A DNA stretch of 64,000 nucleotides, taken from contig JAMYHX010000011.1 of assembly GCA_025529335.1 (NCBI GenBank), positions 1 through 64,000 on the forward strand, read 5' to 3'. This DNA comes from Rhizopus sp. PT2906. Its lineage: Eukaryota > Mucoromycota > Mucoromycetes > Mucorales > Rhizopodaceae. The position numbers and the translations under genes were made by a program. Below, one piece after another: positions 32,408 to 43,559 of this stretch. Within the stretch, counting starts at the first letter, position 1, and every line of letters begins with the position of its first letter. The notes beneath the pieces are model-generated. The model ran no database searches. It was not told the origin of the DNA and saw nothing but the letters and a program-made list of their open reading frames with translations.

Positions 32408-35123
32408 CTTGTTTAAATTTGTTTAATTTTTTTTTTCCTATCTTTTTTTCTTTCTTTTCAATAAAGTAGTTTATTTAAAGTGCGGGTACTGTGATACATT
32501 GGCCGTGGTGTACTAGTTGTAGTGTATTAGCTAAAGAAAGGATAACAACAAGACCGTTTTAGGTATGTTACAGCTGTTTTAAAAAGCTTATTAAGTTTGG
32601 CTGTAAAAAACGAAAGTTAAGCCGTATCCTATCTAACAATTATGTGTTAGAATCATCAATTAGAGTGTCTTAATCCGAATAATTCCAATATTGGAACGAG
32701 TACAATGCGTAATGAATTTCTGAAGTAGAAAGCTTTGTTCTTATATGATTTTTGCATCGAGTATCGGATTTATACATGTTCAAACCATCACAGGTGAAAT
32801 GTGGCAAGAGCCAAATAGATGCTATTATGTATATCTACCTAGTGTATTGATTTATACAGCTGTTATCCAGGTAACAAGTGTGAAAATAAAGTAAAAACAA
32901 AAAGCTGGGTGTAAGTAAGGCGCAATGGCTGGCCAAACAACTCAAACTACTGAATAGGCGATCCAATTTCAAAGTGCTCAATATCAAAATATTCTGTGTG
33001 AAAAGGCTCCCAAACGTTTAAAAGCATCCATTTATTTAAACACACTCATTTAGTTAAAAGGATCCATTTACTTAAAAGCACTCATCTGAATAAAGGTATC
33101 TAAAGCTTTAAAGCACCAAACGAAAGTGAATACATTTTATGTTACCTCTTAAACTATTAAAAGACAAGTAGACTGAATTGCCTGCTAGACAGTACAAGGA
33201 ATAATGTAACCTCATATTGTCATTATCTAGCATCCCAAAGCTACTGAACAAGAATATAACTTACCAGTGGCAGGCCAAATGTCGCTCCTTGACTATATCT
33301 GTTCACATGTCGATCTAAAATCAAGGTATTTAGGCTATTTTGATCATTTTACACAATTGCTTTCACTGAGAACACCTTTCCACTATTGGGTTCATCAGCA
33401 CAGTTCTTTTTTTTTTGGCAACAGGTGGTCTCCTCTGGCACTTGAGCAAGAAAAAGAGCCTCACCTCATAAAGGTATAGCTCAGAAGGATTATCCTAAAG
33501 CAAACTTTTTGAACTAAAATGAACCTTTACAAAGACGTCGGAAATCCAACATGTCGTTCAGACCATCAATAACCTGTTCATACTGAAGGTAAGGCTACTT
33601 TGTCACTTTTTCTACTCGCAAAACTCGCCCTTTTCTCACTTGAAGAATCATGTGGTCAAGCTTGCTGAAGAAATCGAAGAACAAAAAGAGCCAGCAAGCA
33701 GATTGAGGGGCAAAAAACCTATGACAATTCCTTGTCAAACCCCTCGCGTGATGCTTTTGCCTAAATTGAAGAAGAAAGAAGATCAATAATAAAATGTTTT
33801 TTAAAGGAAAAGGATGAGAGACAATATATGTGTAAAAGCAAATATAAAAGGAATATCTTATTTCAAGTGTTTAAGCGCGTTATGGAACAACGTCCTCCAC
33901 ATGTGATCCTCATAAGAAGCAGCTCAAAGCCCTTCCCTTTACCAAACTTCACACCATGTTCAATGCCTTATGGATTTGAGAATATACATGGGCTATGCTC
34001 TTGTACACTCTTTATAACTGTGGCTGGTGTGTCTTAAAAATGAATTGGGGTCATATTAAATTTTTCCGTTTTAGCCAAACTTCGGATTTGATGTTGGCTA
34101 GTTGACTCATGATTAAAGATGCTAAGCACATTGCCTGAGCAAACCTAAATGAAGAAATGTTTACAATCGTGCCGGGAAAAAGAAGAGGACGAATGAATTT
34201 CTTGTCAATAAAGCACACAACGAGGCAATGTTTATAATCTTGTGAATAAAAAGTAAAAATAACCCATACAATGTTTATTAAAGTTGCTCAGAATTGACAA
34301 TAATTGATTATTGTATCAGATCGTCTGGTTGTTTTTAGTCGCTATATATAGTAAAGATAGATTATCAGTATGAGATATTCATATTTTCTCCATCATTTTG
34401 TTAATAGCGCTTTTAAGCTAAATAAGCCTGTAGCATCATAGGTATTCAATTACTTTTATTTTGCTTATGTTGAAACTCCACTTCATTGGAGATTTTATGC
34501 AACACATAAAATGCTGTCTGTAGTACATCTTTACAATAAGGGAAATCTTCCAAAGAAAAAAAGAAAAAAAAAAAGCTTGCCTTATTTTCAAACTTATGCC
34601 ACATGTCCCTTTAGTTTACGCGTCAAACAATAGAAATTTCTGGATATATCTCGGCCAGCTATTCCCTCTTTTCCTTAATATGGAAAAATGTATATTCTTT
34701 ACTATTTTTAATAATAGAAACAATGGCTTAGTTTATTTTTTCTTACTTCTTTTGAACAATGAAGCCCTTATTTTTATAGACAATTGGCTTAGAATAACAT
34801 ACCTTTGTGTGTTAAGCCAAGATGTCAGGTTATGTGGTAAAAAGACATCATTATGATACCAATGATAGAACATGTGATAAAATGAACTATTGAAAGGAAA
34901 AAGTTCTTTATGCAGCAAACAAATATAAAAGAGTAAACAGTCAAAAGCGTAATTTTATTAGTCTTTATGGGATCTACGCACACATAACAATGGGATAATC
35001 TAGTTTAAAAGTAATGCTTACATCATGAATACTAATATAGAAAAGGGCTAAAAATACTCCAGAAAAAAAGAATGATCACTAGGTCACATCATGAATGCAG
35101 CCCATGTTTGTGCCTTAAATCTT
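32408..35123. other. 2.7-kb gene-poor region with short degenerate repeats
   Basis: No gene could be supported. Bases 33016-33117 contain a degenerate tandem pattern of about 19-20 bases (ATCCATTTA-x-TTAAA alternating with CACTCAT-x-T). A 40-codon open piece at about 33650-33790 (plus strand, containing KLAEEIEEQKEPASRL) may be an exon fragment but has no partner. Other open frames are short and low-complexity. Confidence 0.35.
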
Positions 35124-35131
35124 TATAAATA
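35124..35131 (+). promoter_or_regulatory. TATA box of the Kre9-like gene
   Basis: TATAAATA lies 61 bases before the ATG at 35185. Confidence 0.55.
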
Positions 35132-35184
35132 CACGCTGTTTTTTCAATCAAAATTTTTCTTTCCTCATTATTCAAACTAAAAGC

Positions 35185-35589
35185 ATGTTCAATACCAAAG
35201 CTATCATCCTTCTCTTCCTCTTTGCTTTCTTTGCCTTGACACAAGCCATTGTTATTAATCCCAAGATTAACGTTCCTAACTCTAGTACAAAATGGAGAGC
35301 AGGAGGCAGCTATGTTGTCAAGTGGGACACGACTTACTTTGACGGCGAAAAGCAAGTTCCTATTCCTTCTACTCAAAAAGGCACTATCAAGCTGGGCTAT
35401 CTTGAAAATAATGACCCTTACAATGAACATCTCATGTGGGACTTGGCAAGCGGCTTCAATCTTGATGCTGGTGCCTATACTGTCACCTTACCTAGCGATC
35501 TTCCAACGAGACGAACTTACATTATTGTCCTCATGGGCGACTCTGGAAATGCATCCAAACAATTCACCATTCAGGCTGCTCGATCTTAA
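35185..35589 (+). CDS. small secreted Kre9/Knh1-like domain protein
   Basis: Single exon, 134 residues. A clear signal peptide (MFNTKAIILLFLFAFFALTQA) precedes an about 100-residue beta-sandwich of the Kre9/Knh1 N-terminal type: the strand pattern KWRAGGSYVVKWDTT, the middle GTIKLGYLENN and LPSDLPTRRTYIIVLMGDSGNASKQFTI fit that family. Kre9-type proteins act in cell-wall beta-glucan assembly, but here there is no GPI signal or Ser/Thr stalk, so a soluble secreted or wall-bound protein is more likely. Compact gene with a good TATA box, suggesting strong regulated expression (inference). Confidence 0.8.
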   Translation: MFNTKAIILLFLFAFFALTQAIVINPKINVPNSSTKWRAGGSYVVKWDTTYFDGEKQVPIPSTQKGTIKLGYLENNDPYNEHLMWDLASGFNLDAGAYTVTLPSDLPTRRTYIIVLMGDSGNASKQFTIQAARS

Positions 35590-35695
35590 TCCTGTGTACA
35601 TTCTTAAAAAGATCCTTTTTGTACTATAATCTCTTTCCGTTCATTGTATCTTTAACATTCTCTATCATTCGTTATTATAGTAAATAATAAACGCT

Positions 35696-36539
35696 TTATT
35701 CATTCTTGAAACTATACACGTCCTTTGCATGCTGCTTTAATTGCTGAAGAGATCCAAACCCAAAGATAAAAGTGCTCATTAACCATTTGGCAGTATTAAT
35801 CGGTCCATACCATCCTCTGCGCCAACAGGTTATGAACGTGTAGATTGTTTCAAGTGTATGGATGGCAATAGTGACATTCATGATCGACCGAAGCTGCTTC
35901 TGGCCAATCGTATTACGTATTTCCATGACCTGAGCAGGGAATTGGCGTTTGAGGTATGCGTCTGATGAATATGCCAGAAGGGCAGCAGTACCTAAAGCTA
36001 AACCAACGGATATCATGGCAGCAGGTCGAGGTAAATAAAAGCTGTCCAAGGGCACTAAAGGTTCAGATGGAGTGTAAACGGATGCCATCATGGCCTTTGC
36101 AATTGCTTTTAAAGGTGGTGGGCCCGATAGTGAGCTTGGCTATAAATATAAATGAATATCAGTATATGTTGATTACTCTTTTTGGAAATATTCGTTTTAC
36201 TAATCCTAATGCATCTTCAGCTTCTTTAGCCATACTCTCTAATACAGGTCGAATATCTTCTCGTTTCGTCAATGGTGTCTTAAATGGAATAGATACTGTT
36301 CCTTCTGTACCATCCGTCGTTATGTACTCCACTGTAAACTGGGTTGAACTGATACTCTTGAAGGTAGCCTTGGTTGCCTGATCTACTTTACCAAAGTATC
36401 TTACATAAGCAAGGTTCGTAGCTTTATTCTGTATTGGTTAAAAATATATATAGAAAGTTGAATTTACTCTTAGTGTACCTTCATGTGCACTCATATAGGC
36501 TGAAATAGAGGGACTGTGTGGTGCAATAGGATCTGTCAT
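35696..36539 (-). CDS. DUF2470-domain protein with C-terminal membrane helices
   Basis: Three exons (36539-36468, 36428-36201, 36139-35696) give 247 residues. The N-terminal half matches the DUF2470 layout (ISAYMSAHEG, LAYVRYFGKVDQATKATFKS, then the acidic REDIRPVLESMAKEAEDALG), a domain found next to FMN-binding split barrels and haem-degrading enzymes. The C-terminal half carries two or three hydrophobic segments (AAMISVGLALGTAALLAY; IMNVTIAIHTLETIYTFI; STFIFGFGSLQ). Known fungal proteins have this pairing, but their role is not established. It converges on the Kre9-like gene (106 bases between stops). Confidence 0.75.
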
Positions 36540-37689
36540 TAGAAGTGAAGTGAAAAAAAGAGTAAAGGATAACAAAAAAAAAGAAAGGGCGATTGAGTTT
36601 AACCGAAATACTCGTGTCACATTCGAGATATAAAGAGCACATTCGGTAACTTTATCAAGAATATTAAACCCTATGTCTACCAATTGGAAAGAGTATCTTC
36701 TTGTTGACTTAATGCTTCATAGTGTGTAGTCTGCATGAATTATGTGTGTCCATATTGGTGCTCGCGTACAACGATGAATTGAAGAGTCTAAGAAGGTGAA
36801 TCTATTGACTGTAGGCTTTTAACATTCTACACTTTATTCATAAATTATTCGCACACTGATAAAAAATAATAATAATTTCAGACAACAAAAAATAATAAAA
36901 GAATGCTCATCAGAAGCAAAAGGATGAGTAAAAAGATGATTAGTAAATCAGTTATTTACATTGATATTAAATACTTACATTATAAAGAGAGTTTATAAGA
37001 GAAAAAGAAGCAGGAAAAGTGAGTAAACTTATAAAGAGATTATTAGTATCTTACCCGAAGTGTACTGTGGATGGGCTGGCGATAACCAGCCCAGACAAAG
37101 AAGAGAAAGAGAGCGAGAGAGAGAGCAAGCAAAGAAGAGAGAAAGAGAGCAAGGAAGAGAGCGGATGGGACCAAGGTTTGGTAAGAACCAAACTACCCCC
37201 AACTAGCACCGGTTACTGTTTTCGATTTTATAATCTATAATATTACATATTAGTTTCTCACGAGAGTAAAGAATATAACATACCTTAGGGCTAGCTGGGG
37301 AATAGCTGGTCTTACTTTTTGGTCCAAAGAAGAAGAAAAGAAAAAGAAAAGTCAAGATCAGTCTCTTTAAACAAATTCTCTAACAACTTTTTATTTTGTA
37401 TAAAGTCTTGACCACATTTATCGTTTTTCAAAAATATCAAGCTCATTTTATATACTATTAAATGTTGTCTTTTTAAACAATAAAAAAGACATAAAGTGTT
37501 TAATTGTTATTGATCTTGTAACGTGTGCGAATAATTTGTGAAAAAGGTCTATCTAAGCCTACCAAAATGACCGCATCCTATTTTTTATAAATACTATGTA
37601 AATGCAGCCCAAAAGAAGGAGCAAAAAAAGGAAAACACTGAATTTTATTTTTCAGCCCTTTTCTCCTTTATTTTTCTTTACGTTTAATC
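36540..37689. other. divergent intergenic region
   Basis: About 1.15 kb between two divergent genes. It includes a purine-rich GAGAGA stretch (about 37095-37165) and AT-rich runs; no further gene supported. It presumably contains both promoters. Confidence 0.4.
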
Positions 37690-39915
37690 ATGACTCATTT
37701 CAAGAGTTCATTCTGGTCTCAAAAGCAACCAGAATCAACACTCCCCGACTTTCAGACCGGGTTCAACGTGCTTCATCAAAAACTAACCCAGAGTAAAATT
37801 GAAAACGAGGAACTAGTCTCTTTCTTTAAAGATCGTATCGCCCTTGAGGAAAGTTATGCAACTAAGCTGATAGACCAGTCCAAGGTCAGTTATAAGACAA
37901 CAGGGTTTGGTCGAGATGAGGGTGCTACATTAAAAGTATGCTTTGGAAAGCTCAAGGAGAGTACGGGTAATATTGGGCAGAAGCATCGAGAAACAGCGAC
38001 AGCCCTTGGTGCTCAAGTGTTGAAGCCACTTCAAGAGTTTCATGAGGATTACAAGAGGAATATAGCACACTCAAAGCAGGCAATGGAAAGCATGTTTAAG
38101 CAATTCGATGGACTCGTAAAGGAGACAGAAAGAGCAAGATATACATACCATAAAAAATGTCGAGAAAAGGAGATGGCTGCCAAACTACCCGAGAGTCCCA
38201 GTCAAATGAACGAACCAGTGCTGTCAGCAACATCAATTCAATTGGGAAATAAGATCATGACACCGGCTGAACTAAACGAATTAGTATGTCGCATGAAGAA
38301 GGATATCACGATGCGTGACTATAAAGTGCCTATCCTCGGAACTTATAAAAACACGTCAACAGGAGAAGATATCTCCATTTGGTTACAGCATAATCTGCCT
38401 CAATGCAAAGATTCACCCGCTATGGCAGATGTGGTCGGACAACAGTTAATTCAGCCCTACAATGTACTTCGACTTGTAGGACAAAGAGGAAGCAAGTTTA
38501 CTGCATCTGCTTCATGCTATTATCAATGGCGTTCAATGACTGAAGAAGATAACACGGATGAGGTGGAAAAGGCAGATGAAATTTACAGAGCCTACGTGAA
38601 AAAATTGGATCAGATGCGCATGGCCATTGAGGAAGCCATGTTTGCTCACTTTAACGAAATGGAGCAATTAGAATTGAAACGCATAAACCAAATAAAGGAA
38701 AGAATAGCATCATTCATTGACTGTTTATCAGCTTCTCAACAGCAGCAAGAACTAGAAAATATGAAGGCATTTCAAGAATCTCTCAAGCCAGATCAAGATA
38801 TACAATACATTATACAACAATATACCGTGTCTGGATTTTCTCCAAAGGCGATTCTATATGACAGTTACTATCGTGACCTTGGTCAAGGTAAAAACATGTC
38901 CAAGTAGATCACTATGGTTACTTATGTGTTCATAGATCAAGTGTTTGGTATACCCCTGGAGGAACTTGGTAAAGAATCTGAAGATAAGGTACCACGCTTT
39001 ATTAAAACCCTACTGGAGGTGATTCAAAATGGGATAGAAAAAGCGGAGGATAAAGATAAGGTTTGGTCTACGCCTTGTCCATTAGATCAAGTACATGCCG
39101 CTTGTTTGGAGATCAACGGTCCTCAAGATGGCCTGACGGTGGAAAGGTTAGAAAAGTATGAGCCTGCACTGTTGGTTGCTGTACTCCGATACTACTTCCT
39201 TGAGCTACCAGATTGTTTAATGACTTTTGAGATGTACGACCCTATCAGCACAATCTTAACAGGAAGTAAGTAAATGGCAATAAGAAAAAGACGTGTTACC
39301 AACAGTGCCTTAGATAAAGAATCAAGACTGGCTTCACTTAGTAACCTGATCTCCACACTTCCTGGCACGCACTTTTTTACTCTGAAAGCAGTAATGGATC
39401 ACCTTGTAAAGTACAAGCAAACTGTATCCTCTACCGTGATAGACACTATCTGTCAGTCCTTGGGGCCCACCATTCTTCGCGCCAAGACTGAATCATATAC
39501 AACCCTCCATAGCAATATACCTTTTGATTTTATGCATACACTATTTGACCATCACTCAGATCTCTTTTCAGAGTCAACATTGAAACTACATGCAGAAAGC
39601 GAAAAAAGAAGGTTAGCAAAGCCGATCATCATGCCTAATGAGACCAAAGAAGAAAACAAAAAGACCTTCATGTCACTTATCACGCCTATCGTGGACGAAA
39701 GCAAGTGGAGCTCTGTAATGGGCGTGTTTCAAAGAAACCCATCGATCTCATCACCGACAGTAACTGAGCCCAAATCATCCATTTCACTTTCGTTTGGCTC
39801 TACGACCATCACACAATCACCGCCACAGTCTCCCAAGGTGGTTATGTTTGATGGTGGGGACATTTTTGATGATAAGGCGGATGCTTCATTTTTTGATGAT
39901 GATGAAGATACATAA
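37690..39915 (+). CDS. RGD2: F-BAR/DEP/RhoGAP protein, Rgd2-like
   Basis: Three exons (37690-38887, 38936-39269, 39306-39915) give 713 residues. Domains in order: F-BAR/FCH (about 15-170 with the coiled part resuming after the DEP insert near 290-360), DEP (about 205-290, MTMRDYKVP-like start, ISIWLQHNLP) and RhoGAP (about 400-600, VFGIPLEEL to LPGTHFFTLKAVMDHL). This order, with DEP inside the BAR-region, is that of yeast Rgd2, which acts on Cdc42 and Rho5 in polarity. The expected G-x-(F/Y)-R arginine-finger loop is not visible; after VPRFIKTLLEVI the chain goes straight to CPLDQVHAACLEIN. The second intron would be only 36 bases, though phase closes exactly. Acidic C-terminus. Confidence 0.85.
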
Positions 39916-40536
39916 TGGAGTTTTAATTCTTCTTATGGTGCAATTGACGATAGCACCATCTGATTGGATGATCTAATATTCCCTCCCCCTTCCTCTCCAT
40001 TTCTTATTGTGTATGATTGTCTAAAAAAAGAAAATAAATAGTAATATGACAATAATAATACGTCCACGTATCATTGATAAATATCAACATGTTAAAACAA
40101 CAAAAGAGCAAAAGAACAGGGTTTTAAATGTTGTGGTAAACAAAGTTCTGAAAGGTGACACAGCCAGTATTGATCATTGCTAAAGTCATGCAACCAATGA
40201 AATACGACTGATGCTTCCATCTGATTGGACAGTTGGAACCTTATTCTGTGGATCAATGGCTAATAGGCGATCATGACTACAAAGTAGCTGATCAAAGGAA
40301 AGTAAAAGAAGGAATATGATAAGAGGGGAATGATTATCTAAAGATGTGCCCTTTGTTTAACCGAGTATTTCAAGTGATGGTTGCATTTACTAGAGCCGTC
40401 AAGAGTGATCATAGATTGCATGATAAAACGGAGATCCAACTAGAAACAGGTCTACAGCATTCTGTTTGATTCTTATTGGCTGCTTTATAACAACATCTCA
40501 TCTCGCTTTAACCTTCTGCAAACACCAAAACACGAA
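39916..40536. other. intergenic / Met6 promoter
   Basis: About 620 bases between Rgd2-like stop and the Met6 TATA box. ATTGG (inverted CCAAT) motifs occur, for instance near 40218 and 40475. No gene seen. Confidence 0.4.
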
Positions 40537-40544
40537 TATAAATA
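40537..40544 (+). promoter_or_regulatory. TATA box of Met6 gene
   Basis: TATAAATA lies 61 bases before the ATG at 40598; with an ATTGGC (reverse CCAAT) about 60 bases further upstream it forms a classical strong promoter. Confidence 0.6.
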
Positions 40545-40597
40545 AGCGGCTTTGTTTCAGACATTCTTTTCTTCTTTACTTTACATTTATATAAAAA

Positions 40598-42910
40598 ATG
40601 GTTCTTGCTACTAACCTTGGTTTCCCTTACGTTGGTGCTCAACGTGAACTCAAGAAATCCGTCGAAGCCTACTGGTCTGGCAAGATTTCCGAAGCTGATT
40701 TGAAGGCTGCTTACTTCACTATTCAACAAAAGAACTGGAAGTTGCAAAAGGAAGAAGGTTTGGATCACATTCCCTCTGGTGAATTCACTCTCTATGATCG
40801 TGTTTTGGATACTGCTCATCAATTTGGTGTCATCCCTCAACGCTACCAACACATCAAGGACCCTCTCCAACAATTCTTTGCTATGGGTCGTGGTCTTCAA
40901 AAGCCTGCTACTGAGACCTCTGAGAAGATTGATGTTCCTGCTCAAGAAATGAAGAAGTGGTTCGATACCAACTACCACTTTATCGTTCCTGAATTCGAGC
41001 CCAACCAGACCTTCAAGTTGCAAAACCCCGTGTCTGTCGAACAATACAAGGCTGCCAAGTCTCTCGGTATCGAAACTCGTCCTGTCTTGATCGGTCCTGT
41101 CACTTTCCTCCACCTCGGTAAGGCTGCCAAGGGCTTTGACAAGTTCGATACTATCTCTCTTTTGCCTCAGTTGCTCCCCAAGTATGTTGAACTCATCAAG
41201 CAATTGGAAGCTGAGGGTGCTCAATGGGTCCAAATCGATGAACCTGCCTTGATCCTTGACCTGCCCGCTCATGTCAAGGCTGCCTTTGAAGAAGCTTACA
41301 AGACGATCAAGTCTCAAACTAACATCAAGGTTCTTGTCGCTGCTTACTTTGGTCGTGTCGAAGACAATGTTCACGGTCTCTTGCCTCATGTTGACGGTGT
41401 CCATCTTGACCTTGTCCGTGCTCCCTCTGAATTGGATGCCATCTTACCTCTCCTCAAGAACAATCAAGTCTTGTCTCTCGGTGTTGTCGATGGCCGTAAC
41501 ATCTGGATCAACAACTTGTCCAAGTCTATTGAATTAGCTCAAAAGGCTGTTCAAGCTCTCGGCAAGGACCGTGTCTTTGTTGCTCCCTCTTGCTCTTTAG
41601 CCCACTCTCCTTACTCCACAAGCTTTGAAAAGAAGATTGCCAGCCAAAACCCTGAATTGTTCAGCTGGTTGTCTTTCTCTGTTGAAAAGGTCAAGGAAAT
41701 TGTTGTCATTGCCAAGGCTGTTCGTGATGGTGTTGATGGTGTCAAGGAAGCTTTAGACAAGAACGCTGCTGCTGTCGAATCTCGTCGTACCTCCAGCCAG
41801 ACTGTCAACCCTCAAGTCCGTGACCGTGTCTCCAAGGTTCCTGCCCAAGACTGGAAGCGTCCTAACCCTTTCCCTGTTCGTCGTGAAGCTCAAGTTAAGA
41901 AGCTCAAATTGCCTCTCTTCCCTACTACCACCATTGGTTCCTTCCCTCAAACCAAGGAAATCCGTGTTGCTCGTCAAAAGCACAACAAGGGTGAGCTGTC
42001 CGATGCTGACTATGATGCTTTCATCAAGAACGAAATGAAGAAGATGGTCGAGTTCCAAGAAAAGGTTGGCTTGGATGTCCTTGTCCATGGTGAACCCGAA
42101 CGTAACGACATGGTTGAACACTTTGGTCACCTTCTCTATGGTTATGACTTTACTGAAAACGGTTGGGTTGTCTCCTATGGTTCTCGTTGTGTCAAGCCTC
42201 CTGTCATCTTTGGTGATGTCTCTCGTCGTGGCCCCATGACCATTGAAGAAATTGCTTATGCTCAGTCCTTGACTAAGAAGCCTATGAAGGGTATGCTTAC
42301 TGGTCCAGTCACCATGATGAAGTGGTCATTTGTCCGTGATGATCTTCCCTTGAACGAAGTGTGTACTCAAATCGGTTTGGCTCTCCGTGATGAAGTTGTC
42401 GATTTGGAATCTGCTGGTATCCCTTGTATCCAAGTTGATGAACCTGCTATCCGTGAAGGTTTGCCCATCCGCCGTGCTGATTGGGAGGCTTATCTCGAAT
42501 GGTCTGTTGCCTGTTTCCGTTTGTCTACTGCTGGTGTCCGTGACGAAACTCAAATCCACACTCACATGTGTTACTCTGACTTTAACGATATCTTTGGTGC
42601 CATTACTGCTTTGGATGCTGATGTTATCACTATTGAAAACTCCAAGTCCGATGAACGTTTGCTTCAAGTCTTCCAAACTCAAGGATATCCTCAAGAAGTT
42701 GGTCCTGGTGTCTTTGATATCCACTCTCCTCGTGTTCCCGGTGTTGAAGAAATGAAGGCAAAGATCGTCGGTGTTATCCAATATCTTCCCAAGGAACGTG
42801 TCTGGGTCAATCCTGATTGTGGTCTCAAGACTCGTGGATGGCCTGAAACTGAAGCTGCCTTGACCAACATGGTTGAAGTCGCCAAGCAACTTCGTGCTGA
42901 ATACGCCTAA
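40598..42910 (+). CDS. MET6: cobalamin-independent methionine synthase
   Basis: Single exon, 770 residues, the normal length for MetE/Met6. It transfers the methyl group of 5-methyltetrahydropteroyl-glutamate to homocysteine in the cytosol. The N-terminal half starts with NLGFPYVGAQRELKK, and the catalytic C-terminal half contains TTTIGSFPQTKEIR, HMCYSDFNDI and VNPDCGLKTRGW, which carry the zinc-binding His/Cys residues. Codon use is strongly biased (GGT, GCT, AAG, CTC, GTC), unlike neighbours, indicating very high expression. This bias also leaves long spurious open frames on the minus strand. Confidence 0.98.
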   Translation: MVLATNLGFPYVGAQRELKKSVEAYWSGKISEADLKAAYFTIQQKNWKLQKEEGLDHIPSGEFTLYDRVLDTAHQFGVIPQRYQHIKDPLQQFFAMGRGLQKPATETSEKIDVPAQEMKKWFDTNYHFIVPEFEPNQTFKLQNPVSVEQYKAAKSLGIETRPVLIGPVTFLHLGKAAKGFDKFDTISLLPQLLPKYVELIKQLEAEGAQWVQIDEPALILDLPAHVKAAFEEAYKTIKSQTNIKVLVAAYFGRVEDNVHGLLPHVDGVHLDLVRAPSELDAILPLLKNNQVLSLGVVDGRNIWINNLSKSIELAQKAVQALGKDRVFVAPSCSLAHSPYSTSFEKKIASQNPELFSWLSFSVEKVKEIVVIAKAVRDGVDGVKEALDKNAAAVESRRTSSQTVNPQVRDRVSKVPAQDWKRPNPFPVRREAQVKKLKLPLFPTTTIGSFPQTKEIRVARQKHNKGELSDADYDAFIKNEMKKMVEFQEKVGLDVLVHGEPERNDMVEHFGHLLYGYDFTENGWVVSYGSRCVKPPVIFGDVSRRGPMTIEEIAYAQSLTKKPMKGMLTGPVTMMKWSFVRDDLPLNEVCTQIGLALRDEVVDLESAGIPCIQVDEPAIREGLPIRRADWEAYLEWSVACFRLSTAGVRDETQIHTHMCYSDFNDIFGAITALDADVITIENSKSDERLLQVFQTQGYPQEVGPGVFDIHSPRVPGVEEMKAKIVGVIQYLPKERVWVNPDCGLKTRGWPETEAALTNMVEVAKQLRAEYA

Positions 42911-43559
42911 GTAAATTGTAAATAGTTCAACACTAGAGTATATCCCCTTAATATTATACGCCATGTTTATAAATATTTATTTTGTACAAAAAAAAAAAAG
43001 TTCAACACTCTGACAATAAAAGCAATTGATTTGTTAAATTTACGCTTTATATTTTTTTTTTCTTTGTTTATTGTTTTCACAAATGATTTGAGTTGCAGAT
43101 CCGTCTTAATAGTTTGTCCGTTAATTCATTGGACGGAAAAATTAAGAATAGTATACCCATCGGAGAAGCTTGCAGACTTGAAGCATCTACTAAAATAAAC
43201 ATGGAAAAGACTGTTTAAAGTCTTGTTTGTTTAATGTATAAGCAAGGGTATAAGAAATAAATAGATTCGACAAGGGGGAAGAAAAACAGAAAGTGAACGA
43301 TTAAAAAGTGTAATTTATAATCAACTCAAATCTTTTTCATTCTTGTGTACCCAAAATTTTGTGGATTCCTTTTTTTTTTTTTTTTTTTTTTTTTGTTTCC
43401 CCTTTAAAAAAATAAAAGCGCCCCTTTTTTTATTTCTTTTTTTCTCTTTTCCAAACATCGAGCAGAGACAAAGAGAGAGAGACGATAGAAAATCAGAAAA
43501 AGAAAAAAGAGAGAGATATAATCTGATTTGATATACTATTTATTTATTTACATAATCAA
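42911..43559. other. intergenic between Met6 and ERG5
   Basis: About 650 bases holding the Met6 3' region, a T tract of about 25 residues near 43370-43394 and a purine-rich GAGAGA stretch (about 43470-43515) in the ERG5 leader. No gene seen. Confidence 0.4.

Noticed and set aside
40508..41404. Nearly 300-residue minus-strand frame opposite Met6 (and a 212-residue one at 42326-42964)
   Set aside because: Caused by the strong codon bias of Met6, which avoids stop complements; Met6 itself is unmistakable.
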